A stretch of DNA of 64,000 bases from CAZHLD01 sp964533185. GTDB lineage: Bacteria; Acidobacteriota; Terriglobia; Acidiferrales; UBA7541. The stretch covers positions 1 to 64,000 of the forward strand of contig CAZHLD010000004.1 in the NCBI GenBank assembly GCA_964533185.1. The letters run 5' to 3'. The stretch's first letter is position 1. The number at the start of each line of letters is the position of its first letter. Positions 17,697 through 26,479 of this stretch are shown piece after piece. Under the pieces are notes generated by a model that had not been told where the DNA came from, searched no databases, and saw only the letters and a list, made by a program, of their open reading frames with translations. A program made the translations under genes and the position numbers.

Positions 17697-19226
17697 ATGG
17701 GTCGAACGACCACGGGGCACAATGCGACGGGAAAGGAGCGGCCCAAGTTGACTCCGTTGACGAAAGAGGAGATCCGCAGACGTGCGGTCGAGAGATGCCG
17801 CGAGAAGCGGATCCTGATCCCCACGTTTGCCGAAATGCGTGATCCGAGCGCCCTCGATCCCGCCGTCGTTGCCGCATTGCGCGGCGTGGATATGCAGGCG
17901 GTGCATCCGCTGAATCTTTTCCGGATCACGTGGCACAACGACCCGAAGACCGGCGGATTCGGTGAGGTCAACGCTCTGGAGATCCCTTCAGAGCTCACTG
18001 GCGTGCCCGCTCGCATCGTGGGACTGGTCGGCAAACACTTCCCCACCGGCGCGCACAAAGTAGGTGCGGCGTTCGGCTGTCTGGTCCCACGACTGGTGAA
18101 CGGTGAGTTCGATCCAACCACGCAGCGCGCCGTGTGGCCCTCCACCGGCAATTACTGCCGTGGCGGCGTGTTCGACAGTGCGCTGCTGGGCTGTAAAGCA
18201 CTGGCCATCCTTCCCGAGGGAATGAGCCGCGAACGCTTCCGCTGGCTCGAAAGCATGAGCGCTGAGATCATCGCGACACCGGGCTGTGAAAGCAATGTGA
18301 AGGAAATCTTCGACGCCTGCTGGGAAATCCGCCGGACTCGACCGGAGGCGGTGATCTTCAACCAGTTCGAAGAGTTCGGCAACTATCTTTGGCACTACGG
18401 GGCGACAGGTCCGGCGGCCGAATCGGTGTTCCGCCGCATCGCCGGGCCTCCGAACCGCCTCGCGGCTTGGGTGGGCGCCACCGGGTCGGCGGGAACTCTG
18501 GCCGCAGGCGACTATCTGAAGCATCAATTCCCGGGATGCAGGATTGCCGTCGCCGAGGCTTTGCAGTGTCCGACACTTTTGCTCGCTGGATTCGGTGGCC
18601 ACCGGATCGAGGGCATTGGCGATAAGCACGTTCCGTGGATCCACAACGTCCGCACCACCGACGTCGTGACCGCCATCGATGACGAAGCCACTCTACGGCT
18701 GCTGCGCCTGTTCAATGAGCCGACAGGCCAGGCCGAGCTCAGCCGCCGCGGAGTTGCTGCCGCGGTTCTCGCCGACCTGCCCCTTTTGGGAATCTCGAGC
18801 ATCTGCAACTTGCTCGCCGCGATCAAGACCGCCCGCTACTTTGAATTTTACCGGAGCGACGTTCTCTTCACGTCGTTCACGGATTCCGTCGAGCTCTACC
18901 GCACACGCCTGGCGGAACTCAACGAAGAGCGCGGCCCGTACACCGAACGCCAAGCCGCCGTGGACTTCGAGCGCTTCCTGGCGGGCGCGACCACGGATCA
19001 CCTGAAGGAGTTGCGCTATCTGGATCGCAAAGCCATCCATAACCTCAAATATTTCACCTGGGTGGAGCAGCAGGGAAAAACCGTCGAGCAGCTCAACGCC
19101 TTGTGGAGCCCTTCCTTCTGGGAGGACTTGGTTGCGGAGTTGCCGCAATGGGATGAGCAGATTGCGGCCTTCAATCGGGAGACGGGCGTTCTCGGCCGGA
19201 TCCAGAGCGGCCACCCGAAATCGTGA
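17697..19226 (+). CDS. PLP-dependent lyase of fold type II, substrate unknown
   Basis: This 509-residue protein belongs to the tryptophan-synthase-beta-like PLP superfamily. GAHKVGAAF (about 117) supplies the Schiff-base lysine, PSTGNYCRGG (about 147) is the phosphate/substrate loop, and WVGATGSAGTLAAG is the glycine-rich cofactor loop. It is longer than cysteine synthase or diaminopropionate ammonia-lyase (about 400) because of a C-terminal extension of roughly 120 residues. In E. coli the equivalent operon contains YgeX. This protein may fill that role, but it is not a clear YgeX. It is translationally packed with ssnA and ygeY. Confidence 0.75.
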   Translation: MGRTTTGHNATGKERPKLTPLTKEEIRRRAVERCREKRILIPTFAEMRDPSALDPAVVAALRGVDMQAVHPLNLFRITWHNDPKTGGFGEVNALEIPSELTGVPARIVGLVGKHFPTGAHKVGAAFGCLVPRLVNGEFDPTTQRAVWPSTGNYCRGGVFDSALLGCKALAILPEGMSRERFRWLESMSAEIIATPGCESNVKEIFDACWEIRRTRPEAVIFNQFEEFGNYLWHYGATGPAAESVFRRIAGPPNRLAAWVGATGSAGTLAAGDYLKHQFPGCRIAVAEALQCPTLLLAGFGGHRIEGIGDKHVPWIHNVRTTDVVTAIDDEATLRLLRLFNEPTGQAELSRRGVAAAVLADLPLLGISSICNLLAAIKTARYFEFYRSDVLFTSFTDSVELYRTRLAELNEERGPYTERQAAVDFERFLAGATTDHLKELRYLDRKAIHNLKYFTWVEQQGKTVEQLNALWSPSFWEDLVAELPQWDEQIAAFNRETGVLGRIQSGHPKS

Positions 19227-19242
19227 ATCAGGAGGATCTTCG

Positions 19243-20481
19243 ATGACGCAAGCAGTGGAAGCTTCGCTGGAAGTTGCACGGAGCTGCACAAACAACTTTG
19301 TAGCATTCTTGCGGGAGATGATCGCCATCCCGGCCGAGAGCGGCCACGAAGACGAGCGCTGCAAGCGCGTGTACCAGGAATACGAGAGACTTGGCTTTGA
19401 GGAAGTGTTCTTCGACCGCCTTGGGAACGTCGTCGCGCGAATCGGCAACGGGCCGCTGAAAATCCTGATGGACGGGCACATCGACTGTGTTGGCGTAGGC
19501 GATCCGAAAGCGTGGGAACACGATCCCTTCCGGGGCAAACTCGAAGACGGCAAGATCTGGGGCCGGGGCGCAGTGGACGAACTTCCGGCCATCGCCTGCA
19601 TGGCCTATGGGGCGAAGATTCTGCGTGAGCGCGGTTTCCCCGCCGCGGTCACGCTCTATCTCACGGCGTCGGTGATGGAAGAAGCGTGCGACGGCTACTG
19701 TTTGCTGCATCTCATCGAAAAAGAAGGCATCCGGCCTCACGCCGTGATCCTCGGGGAACCCACGAACCTCAACGTCTACCGCGGCCATCGGGGGCGACTC
19801 GAGGCCACCATTACCACGCGAGGCAAGTCGGTGCACGGCGCGCACTCTGATTTGGGCGTCAACGCCCTGTACAAGATGGCGCCCATCATCTCCGACGTGG
19901 AAACCCTTCACCGTCGGCTGCCGCACGATCCCTTCCTCGGAAAAGGGTCGGTTGTGGTTTCGTTCATCGAATGCACCTCCCCTTCGCTGAATGCGGTGCC
20001 GGACAGCGCGCGGATCTACATTGATCGTCGCCTCACGGTCGGCGAAACGGTCGAAAGCGCGATGAACGAGCTCCGCTCGTTGCCCCGCCTCGGGGATGCC
20101 GAGGTGGAGCTCCTCACCTACGACGAAACGAGTTGGCGCGGAGAGCGTGCGCGGCAGGAAAAGTACTACCCCACCTGGGTGCTTCGCGAAGACCACGCGC
20201 TGGTGAAGGGTGTGGCGCGGGCCGTCGAGGCCGTTCTCGGAAAGCCGCCCGCGATCTCACGATGGTCCTTCTCCACGAATGGCGTCGCCAGCATGGGCCG
20301 GCTCGGGATTCCCACGGTTGGCTTCGCGCCGGGCCTCGAGGAACTCGCCCACACAACGGAGGAATGGGTGGCCGTGGACGATCTCGTCCGGGCCACCGCC
20401 GTGTACAGCTTGATTCCTGAATCCCTTGCTTCACAGAAGGAAGAGCTGATGGCCGCTACTGCGTTCAAGAACGGAGAATAG
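19243..20481 (+). CDS. ygeY: YgeY-type M20 peptidase/deacylase
   Basis: This 412-residue M20-family zinc hydrolase starts at ATG 19243, preceded by a strong ribosome site (AGGAGG at 19229-19234). Metal-ligand motifs are in order: MDGHID (about 77), GRGAVDELP (about 107), EEACDGY (about 146) and GEPTNL (about 171). A dimerisation domain with HGAHSD follows, then a late ligand near GFAPGLEELAHT. It matches the YgeY subgroup linked to selenium/molybdenum hydroxylase operons. These are thought to hydrolyse a ureido- or acyl-amino intermediate in purine breakdown. The reaction is not proven from sequence. Confidence 0.87.
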   Translation: MTQAVEASLEVARSCTNNFVAFLREMIAIPAESGHEDERCKRVYQEYERLGFEEVFFDRLGNVVARIGNGPLKILMDGHIDCVGVGDPKAWEHDPFRGKLEDGKIWGRGAVDELPAIACMAYGAKILRERGFPAAVTLYLTASVMEEACDGYCLLHLIEKEGIRPHAVILGEPTNLNVYRGHRGRLEATITTRGKSVHGAHSDLGVNALYKMAPIISDVETLHRRLPHDPFLGKGSVVVSFIECTSPSLNAVPDSARIYIDRRLTVGETVESAMNELRSLPRLGDAEVELLTYDETSWRGERARQEKYYPTWVLREDHALVKGVARAVEAVLGKPPAISRWSFSTNGVASMGRLGIPTVGFAPGLEELAHTTEEWVAVDDLVRATAVYSLIPESLASQKEELMAATAFKNGE

Positions 20482-20484
20482 GGC

Positions 20485-21459
20485 ATGGAAGCGAAACTCA
20501 AAGGAAGGCACTTCCTCAGTACGGAGGATTGGACGACTCAGGAGTTGGAGACGCTCTTCAGGCTCGCGGCCGAGCTGAAGGCGGCCAAAGCGGAGGGCCG
20601 CTCGACGCCGCTTCTTTCCGGCAAGACGTTGTACATGATTTTCTTCGACGCCTCCACCCGCACCCGCAACTCGTTCGAGACAGGTATGACCCAGCTCGGA
20701 GGCCATGCGATCTACCTCTCGCCCGACAAAATGCAGATCAGCCACGGCGAAAACGCCCGCGACACCGCTAAGGTCCTTTCGCGCTACGGCGAGGGCATCG
20801 CCATCCGCCACTGCGCCTTCGGCGAGGGCAATGCCTACTTGCGCGAGGTTGCGAAGAATTCCGATGTGCCCGTCCTCAACATGCAGTGCGATGTCCACCA
20901 CCCCTGCCAGATCCTCGCCGACTACCTGACGATCCGCGAGAAGTTCGGCTCGACGCGCGGCCTGAAGCTCGGCGTGGCCTGGACCAGCGCTCCGAATTAC
21001 GTCCGCCCGTTTTCGGTGCCGCAAAGCCTGATTCTGATGATGCCGCGCTTCGGCATTGACGTTACGCTCGCGTACCCGCCGGAGTTCCGGCTGATGCCCG
21101 AAATCGAAGAGCAGGCTAAAGCCAATGCGAAGGCGTCGGGCACCCGCTTCGAAATCACCCACCGTTTCGAGGAGGCCTTCGAAGATGCGAACGTGGTCAT
21201 CCCTAAGTCATGGGGACCGCTGATGACGACGCGCGACGTGCCGGAAGGGCTGCGCCTCATCGAAGAGTATCCGACTTGGCGGTGCGACGCAGCGCGCATG
21301 GCGCTGGGCAAGCGCCACCTGATCTACATGCATCCGCTCCCGGCCGACCGCGGCCGGGAAGTGACCGACGAGGTCATCGATGGATCGCAGTCGGTGGTGT
21401 ACGACGAGGCCGAAAACCGTCTCCACGTTCAGAAGGCTCTGATGGCCCTCACGATGTAG
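20485..21459 (+). CDS. ygeW: knotted carbamoyltransferase YgeW
   Basis: The 324-residue product is a carbamoyltransferase: STRTRNSFETG (about 57) binds carbamoyl phosphate, HPCQILADY (about 139) is the second active-site loop, and PLPADRGREV (about 283) replaces the HCLP loop of ornithine transcarbamylase. These features match the knotted YgeW group. In this setting it is expected to work backwards, forming carbamoyl phosphate from a ureido compound such as 2,3-diureidopropionate. It lies 3 nt after ygeY. The carbamate kinase two genes downstream would turn its product into ATP. Confidence 0.9.
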   Translation: MEAKLKGRHFLSTEDWTTQELETLFRLAAELKAAKAEGRSTPLLSGKTLYMIFFDASTRTRNSFETGMTQLGGHAIYLSPDKMQISHGENARDTAKVLSRYGEGIAIRHCAFGEGNAYLREVAKNSDVPVLNMQCDVHHPCQILADYLTIREKFGSTRGLKLGVAWTSAPNYVRPFSVPQSLILMMPRFGIDVTLAYPPEFRLMPEIEEQAKANAKASGTRFEITHRFEEAFEDANVVIPKSWGPLMTTRDVPEGLRLIEEYPTWRCDAARMALGKRHLIYMHPLPADRGREVTDEVIDGSQSVVYDEAENRLHVQKALMALTM

Positions 21460-21530
21460 GAGGGAGACGGGAATCCATCCCTGCAGTCTCGATCGCATCG
21501 CGATCGAACCTGTGTCGCAGGCCGGTACAG

Positions 21531-22814
21531 ATGAGCAAGTTTCACTTTCGTTGTAGCGAATGTGGGGCGTCCTACCAGGAAAGCGAAGTACGCCTGGTGT
21601 GCCCGGCCTGCTCCCGTCTTCAAGAGCCCGGCGGTGTCACGAGAGGAGTGCTGGAAGTCGTGCTCGACGTGCTTCCCTCGCGCTGGCCTTCGGCGTCGGC
21701 ATCGAGCGCGGAGTTCCTCACCGCGTTCCTTCCAATCTCTTCCACCGAATTCCTTCCCCGGTTTCCCGTTGGCGGAACTCCCCTTCTCGAAGTGCACAAT
21801 TTGCGCCGCGCGGTTGGAATGAAGCGGCTATGGGTGAAAGACGATACTCGCAATCCGAGCGGATCCACCAAAGACCGCGCCTCGTTTCTGGTGGTGGCAA
21901 AGGCGCGGGAGTATGGCTGCGAAACGGTTGCCGCAGCCTCCACCGGCAATGCGGCGACGGCGCTGGCGGCCGTCGCGGCCGCAACTGAAATCCAAGCGGT
22001 GGTTTTTGTTCCTGCTTCCACGCCCGAGACCAAGCTGATCCAGATGCTCAGCTATGGGGCGCTCGTCTTGCCGGTCGAGGGAACCTACGACGACGCCTTC
22101 GAACTGTGCCTGGCTGCCTGCCGGGAATTCGGCTGGTATAACCGCAACACCGCGCTCAACCCCTTCACCGTCGAGGGCAAGAAGACGGCGGCCCTCGAGA
22201 TTGCTGCGGATCTCGCTCCGGAGTGCCCAGAGGTCGTCATGGTTCCCACGGGAGACGGCGTGATTCTCTCGGGCCTGGCCAAGGGCTTTGCGGATCTGCA
22301 ACACGCCGGGCTGATCGCGAAGGTGCCTCGCCTCATCGCCGTTCAGCCGGAAGGCGCGGCGGCGATCGTCAATGCCCTGAAGGAAGGGAAACATACAATC
22401 ACCCCGGTTGCAAATGCCGCCAGCGTGGCCGACAGCCTGACGGTCCAAGCGCCCCGCAACGCGCTGCAGTGTCTGCGTGTCGTCCGCGCTACCGGCGGGG
22501 GCGGCGTGAAGGTCACCGACGAGGCGATTCTCGAAGCCATCGCCGCACTCGCACGCCACACCGGTGTTTTCGCCGAGCCCGCCGGGGCCGCATCCCTGGC
22601 AGGGTTGCGCGTCGCGCTGGCGGAAGGATTGGTGGATCGCGATGAGCGAGTCGTCCTGCTCGTCACCGGCAGCGGCCTGAAGGATATCCCGGCTGCCTCG
22701 CGCGCTGTGCGACGGCCGTTGCCGATCTCGCTGAGCATCGAGGCGGTTGCCAACCGGTTCCAGCACTTCCTTGCAGAGATTCGACGAACTGGGCCGGGGA
22801 GTGGAGCCTCATGA
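21531..22814 (+). CDS. threonine-synthase-like PLP enzyme with N-terminal zinc ribbon
   Basis: This 427-residue fold-type-II PLP enzyme begins with a zinc ribbon (CSEC near residue 8, CPAC near 24). It has NPSGSTKDRAS with the PLP lysine (about 114), ASTGNAATALAA, and the C-terminal TGSGLKD. ATG 21531 was chosen because the zinc ribbon starts there; the upstream in-frame codons lie in the ygeW gene. It resembles threonine synthase, but the operon context argues for another beta-elimination or replacement, possibly on diaminopropionate or carbamoylated serine-like intermediates. Its stop overlaps the carbamate kinase start by 4 nt. Confidence 0.75.
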   Translation: MSKFHFRCSECGASYQESEVRLVCPACSRLQEPGGVTRGVLEVVLDVLPSRWPSASASSAEFLTAFLPISSTEFLPRFPVGGTPLLEVHNLRRAVGMKRLWVKDDTRNPSGSTKDRASFLVVAKAREYGCETVAAASTGNAATALAAVAAATEIQAVVFVPASTPETKLIQMLSYGALVLPVEGTYDDAFELCLAACREFGWYNRNTALNPFTVEGKKTAALEIAADLAPECPEVVMVPTGDGVILSGLAKGFADLQHAGLIAKVPRLIAVQPEGAAAIVNALKEGKHTITPVANAASVADSLTVQAPRNALQCLRVVRATGGGGVKVTDEAILEAIAALARHTGVFAEPAGAASLAGLRVALAEGLVDRDERVVLLVTGSGLKDIPAASRAVRRPLPISLSIEAVANRFQHFLAEIRRTGPGSGAS

Positions 22815-23794
22815 CGAAAACGCTAGTCATCGCTTTAGGCGGCAATGCGATCACACGACCCGACGAACGGGGGACAATCCCTCAGCAGTTCGCCCACACG
22901 GCGGATACCCTCGAACACCTGCTGCCCCTCTTTCGTTCCGGTCACAAGCTGGTGATTACGCACGGCAATGGTCCACAAATCGGCAACATTCTGATTCGCG
23001 TCGAAGAGGGCGAGCGCCGCGTGCCACCTCTGCCTCTGGACACTTGTGTTGCGGATTCAGAGGGCGGCATGGGTTATATGATCCAGCGACTGGCCACCGA
23101 ATTGTTCCGGCGGGAGGGAATCCGCCGCGACGTCGTCACCGTGATCACGCAGGTTCTGGTGGACAAGGACGACCCGGACTTTGCCCATCCCACCAAGCCG
23201 ATCGGATCTTTCTACACGGGGGAAGAGACGGAAAGACTTCGCCGGGGAAAACCGCACTGGAAGATTCGAGAGATTGAGAAGGGCCGCTATCGGCGTGTGG
23301 TGCCGTCCCCGCAACCGCTCGATATTCTGGAGAAGGATGCCATCTCTGACCTCGCGGAACGCGGTGCAGTGGTAATTGCCTGCGGGGGCGGCGGGATCCC
23401 CGTCACCTGGGAAGGGTGCTCTCTGGTGGGAGTGGAGGCGGTGATCGACAAGGATCGTGCGTCCAGCTTGCTCGCCACTCAGATCCGCGCGCACCAACTG
23501 ATCATCGTCACTTCCGTCGAGCAAGTTGCTCTCCGGTACCGCCAACCCGGCCAGCAGTGGCTGGGAACCGTGAACCTCGCTCAGGCCCGCGAATACCTGG
23601 CCGCCGGTGAATTCCCGCCCGGCTCCATGGGGCCGAAGATCGAAGCCGCCATCGACTTCATCGCACAGGGCGGCGAGGAGTGCATCATCACTTCCACTGA
23701 GCAGGTCGCCCAGGCCGTCGCCGGCAGTGGAGGCACGCACCTGATCGCCTCTTGGGGCCACCGTGATCTGGCCTTCCCTCCCGCCGAACCGTGA
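22811..23794 (+). CDS. arcC: carbamate kinase (first of two)
   Basis: This 327-residue amino-acid-kinase-fold protein has the carbamate kinase signatures: ALGGNAI, THGNGPQIGN, PTKPIGSFYT, RRVVPSPQPLDI, CGGGGIPV and FPPGSMGPKIEAAI. It converts carbamoyl phosphate and ADP to ATP, CO2 and ammonia. Its ATG overlaps the previous stop (ATGA), so it is the last gene of the yge-type operon. It probably supplies the ATP yield of the pathway. A second carbamate kinase at 30777-31754 shares the same motifs but is clearly diverged. Confidence 0.93.
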   Translation: MTKTLVIALGGNAITRPDERGTIPQQFAHTADTLEHLLPLFRSGHKLVITHGNGPQIGNILIRVEEGERRVPPLPLDTCVADSEGGMGYMIQRLATELFRREGIRRDVVTVITQVLVDKDDPDFAHPTKPIGSFYTGEETERLRRGKPHWKIREIEKGRYRRVVPSPQPLDILEKDAISDLAERGAVVIACGGGGIPVTWEGCSLVGVEAVIDKDRASSLLATQIRAHQLIIVTSVEQVALRYRQPGQQWLGTVNLAQAREYLAAGEFPPGSMGPKIEAAIDFIAQGGEECIITSTEQVAQAVAGSGGTHLIASWGHRDLAFPPAEP

Positions 23795-23976
23795 TTCGCG
23801 TATCATTCTCACGCGGGGGCGCCCAATTCCTGTAGAGCAGGGAACCAGAAGTCGCTGCCCTTTCGTCTATAGGTGGCGGTGTTGCCGAAGTTCACCCTCT
23901 GAAGGTGATGGGGCACAACATTGGGCACAGCCTAGGGCCGACAAGACAAGCGAGCTTCCTAAGCAATTGAAAGGAG

Positions 23977-24059
23977 TGGCTCCCCGGGCAGGACTCGCCT
24001 GCTCTGGGCCTGCTGAAGGGAACCTGCAACCCTTCGGTCAACAAAGATAGGGGCACAAC
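23977..24059 (-). repeat. tRNA-Asn 3'-half-derived 83-bp repeat, copy B
   Basis: This is nearly identical to copy A at 11136-11218 (about 79 of 83 positions) and has the same orientation. It carries the same altered anticodon-loop sequence and the same 23-nt palindrome-like interruption of the T-loop. The two copies lie about 12.8 kb apart and bracket the whole xdhD-to-arcC operon. Just upstream on the plus strand (23907-23970) a short frame ends in VMGHNIGHSLGPTRQASF, which could be the tail of a decayed tyrosine integrase. That reading is weak. Confidence 0.75.
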
Positions 24060-24818
24060 ATTTGGACGTCGAGAACGCCCATCGCGATGCGGAAGCGCAA
24101 GGTCGTACAAGGGTTTTCGCTCAGGGGATTCCTCCTTTTCCGTCTTTTCCGTCAGGAGATGGCGTATTCGTACCCTCACGCTGCATCGGATGCCTCGGCT
24201 CAAAGCGGGCAGGGACGTCGAGATTCTAGCCAAGATTTGGGGTCCCTTCACCCGTTGTATCGAGTTAGTGGGCTTGTGGGAGGCGCGGCACAATGCCCCA
24301 CTCCAAACCGACCCCAGAGCCTCCCCTTACGCGGTGCAGCGCAGGGGGAGGGAGATTCGGGGCCTTTTCTGGGACGCCGAAAACGGATACCTCGACTGGC
24401 GGTGGAAGAATGCCTGATGATAAATATCGACAGGATCGCCCAGGACGGACTGCTTGCCTCTTGCGTGAAGCCTTTTTCTGTACCACCGAGCGAATAGTGG
24501 TAGCCGAGGAGACCAAGCCCACGTTTTGGGCTTCAGCCCACGAAACCGTTGTACCTCCTTACGTATTCTGCCGGGGTTTTCTTGGGAAGTTTGCCCGTCC
24601 GAATTCCGGCTAGAATCCAACCTTCAGACTGGTCTATTCACAGGTTCCGCTATTGAGCGGTGTGCCACCTGATCCTTTTCGCGCAATCCGGCGGAATTCC
24701 GTGCAAAAGGCGCCCGGGAAAGCCCTATTCGGCCCAGATACTAGCTCTCGGGTACGCTCATGACGCCTTCCTCTAGCTGTGCGTCGCACATACACTCTCC
24801 CGACGCACCCCTGGAGTC
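24058..24818. repeat. diverged direct repeat, copy B (partner at 9018-9922)
   Basis: This is the second copy of the decayed block described at 9018-9922, in the same orientation and about 15 kb away. It starts immediately after the tRNA-Asn-derived repeat, whereas in copy A the tRNA-like piece lies 1.2 kb downstream. Frames on both strands are interrupted relative to copy A, so no common protein is supported. It may be a dead mobile unit or the junction sequence of a past integration. Confidence 0.55.
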
Positions 24819-24915
24819 CGACGCTGGTCTATCTGTCCAGGTGACCGGCTTCCCAAAGACTGTACCAGGACGAGATACGATTTCGCATCTTGGGCAGGCC
24901 AAAAGGAAAGTAGAG

Positions 24916-25078
24916 ATGAAGAAGCAGCGGTTTAGCGAGGCGCATGTCGTGGGGCGGTGAAGCAGATGGAGGCCAGCGCAGGGCGTTGGAGCTGGCCTGC
25001 GAGATGGGCGTCAGCATGCACACGCCGCACGCCTGGAAAGCGAAGTACGGGGGCCTGGGGGTGAACGAGGCCCGTTGA
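24916..25078 (+). pseudogene. IS3-family transposase OrfA remnant
   Basis: The frame starting at ATG 24916 reads MKKQRFSEAHVVG and then stops. After a frameshift it continues as ALELACEMGVSMHTPHAW and KAKYGGLGVNEAR before a stop at 25076-25078. This is the typical N-terminus of IS3-family OrfA (a helix-turn-helix protein that helps transposition), with a frameshift and no OrfB. No inverted repeats were seen. It is a dead fragment. Confidence 0.8.
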
Positions 25079-25138
25079 GGAGCAAGAACTCGGGGAGCAT
25101 CACGTAGATCATCTGCTTTGATAACAGAAGGTCTTGCT

Positions 25139-26479
25139 TCAATTGGTAGGGACTGTGACAGGCTCCGTTCCGGTATTCTGACTGAGCTTGGCCTTTAGTG
25201 GGGTGGCTATGGCCCCAAACTGCGCCTCCAGAGCTTCCCAGAATGCCTCAAGCGGGAGTATTCGACTCATCTCGATCCATCGCACTACACCCACCAGCGC
25301 TGCCAGGTTGACACCTGCGGTCTTCCTCAACGGCAGCCGCACAACGCGGCCCGGAACATCTGGAAGAGCCAAACTTGTATCAGCCAGGATCAGTGTCTCC
25401 TGCCGAACTCGTTCGAAGATGCCGTTGCGTTCCAGCTCACTCAAGCCATCGCCGGACACAATGATGATCACGTCCGGTTGTTCGATGCCGGTGAAGAGGA
25501 TCTCCTGTTCGCTGAGGATCACTTCCGAAACAGAGAACCCGGTGCCCTGCGTCACCGGATTATCGCTCTTCAAGGTGACGTGCAATCCGGCCTGCATCGC
25601 GGCCTGGCCGAGCAGCAGAGCTGCCGTCTGGACACGCTCTCCGGCCGTGCCTGCAAGAATGACTTCGACGGGCTGGGCCAGCTTGGCATGCGAGCCGCCA
25701 ACTCGTATACTACGCGGGGCCTTCGGCCGCACCCTGGCAGCCATTTCCCGGTAGGAATCTGCGAACATCGGCCTTTGTTCGGCCCGCAAGATTCCCAATT
25801 GAAAGCCGCAACGATCAGCGACCTGCTTCAGTTGTGCGCCGGTCAGTGCATTCCAGCGAGTCGCATAGGCCGTGCACAGCTCCAGGATTTCGACAATGGC
25901 GAACCCGCGATGAGAAATGGCCTGTGCGAGGACGTCCGCTAGGTTGCGGTCCGTGGCCAACTGGCGTGCCACAAAAGGAGCCCGCGCCGCCAGTAGGCAT
26001 TGCGCCAGATCGAGCGGCGGCGTGGTGTTTCCGGCTTGCGTGGTTGACGTCACAAACTCGAGCGGTGTGAAGGCGGAATTCTGTCCTCCGGTCATGCCGA
26101 AGAGGAAATTATTGTGAACCAGAACGGTCACGTCGAGGTTCAGCAGCGCCGCATTCACCAGGTGGTTCAGGCCAATCATCGCCCCGCCATCGCCAATCAA
26201 CACGACAGGTTTGAGTTTTCCTTCGCCGAGAACGGAATCCGCCAAAGACAAACCTCCCGCGAAAGCGGTTGAGCGGCCGTGTGTTGTGTGGATGGTGTGC
26301 GGAGTCGCAAACTGCGCGTCAGCCAGACCGACGCAACCAATATCAGTGACGATGGCCAGTTCGGCAGGTGGTATTTCGAGCTTCTCCAGTGCCTCGCTCA
26401 GGGCGCGCAGGACGACGCCGTGGCCGCAGCCCTTGCAGTAGGGGAGGGTCGAATCCCGCTTCACGTAAGGCGTGCTCAC
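25139..26479 (-). CDS. 2-oxoacid:acceptor oxidoreductase, fused beta and gamma subunits
   Basis: This 446-residue protein combines the TPP-binding beta subunit with a gamma-type domain. The beta part has YCKGCGH (about 15), TDIGC and the TPP motif GDGGAMIGLNHLVNAA followed by NNFLFGMTGGQ. The gamma part (about 270-410) begins ILAGTAGERVQTAA. Such enzymes decarboxylate pyruvate, 2-oxoglutarate or aryl-pyruvates and reduce ferredoxin. The specificity is not readable. It overlaps the upstream alpha subunit gene by 4 nt. No ferredoxin-like delta subunit is adjacent, so an external acceptor is needed. Confidence 0.85.
   Translation of the reverse strand: MSTPYVKRDSTLPYCKGCGHGVVLRALSEALEKLEIPPAELAIVTDIGCVGLADAQFATPHTIHTTHGRSTAFAGGLSLADSVLGEGKLKPVVLIGDGGAMIGLNHLVNAALLNLDVTVLVHNNFLFGMTGGQNSAFTPLEFVTSTTQAGNTTPPLDLAQCLLAARAPFVARQLATDRNLADVLAQAISHRGFAIVEILELCTAYATRWNALTGAQLKQVADRCGFQLGILRAEQRPMFADSYREMAARVRPKAPRSIRVGGSHAKLAQPVEVILAGTAGERVQTAALLLGQAAMQAGLHVTLKSDNPVTQGTGFSVSEVILSEQEILFTGIEQPDVIIIVSGDGLSELERNGIFERVRQETLILADTSLALPDVPGRVVRLPLRKTAGVNLAALVGVVRWIEMSRILPLEAFWEALEAQFGAIATPLKAKLSQNTGTEPVTVPTN

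Noticed and set aside
21531..22814. Calling this gene thrC (threonine synthase) for biosynthesis
   Set aside because: The fold fits, but the position between ygeW and arcC in a catabolic operon argues for another reaction, so no symbol was given.
23907..23970. Possible tyrosine-integrase tail (MGHNIGHSLGPTRQ)
   Set aside because: Only about 20 residues and no R-H-R-Y motif. Too short to list as a gene, noted only as a hint beside the tRNA-Asn repeat.
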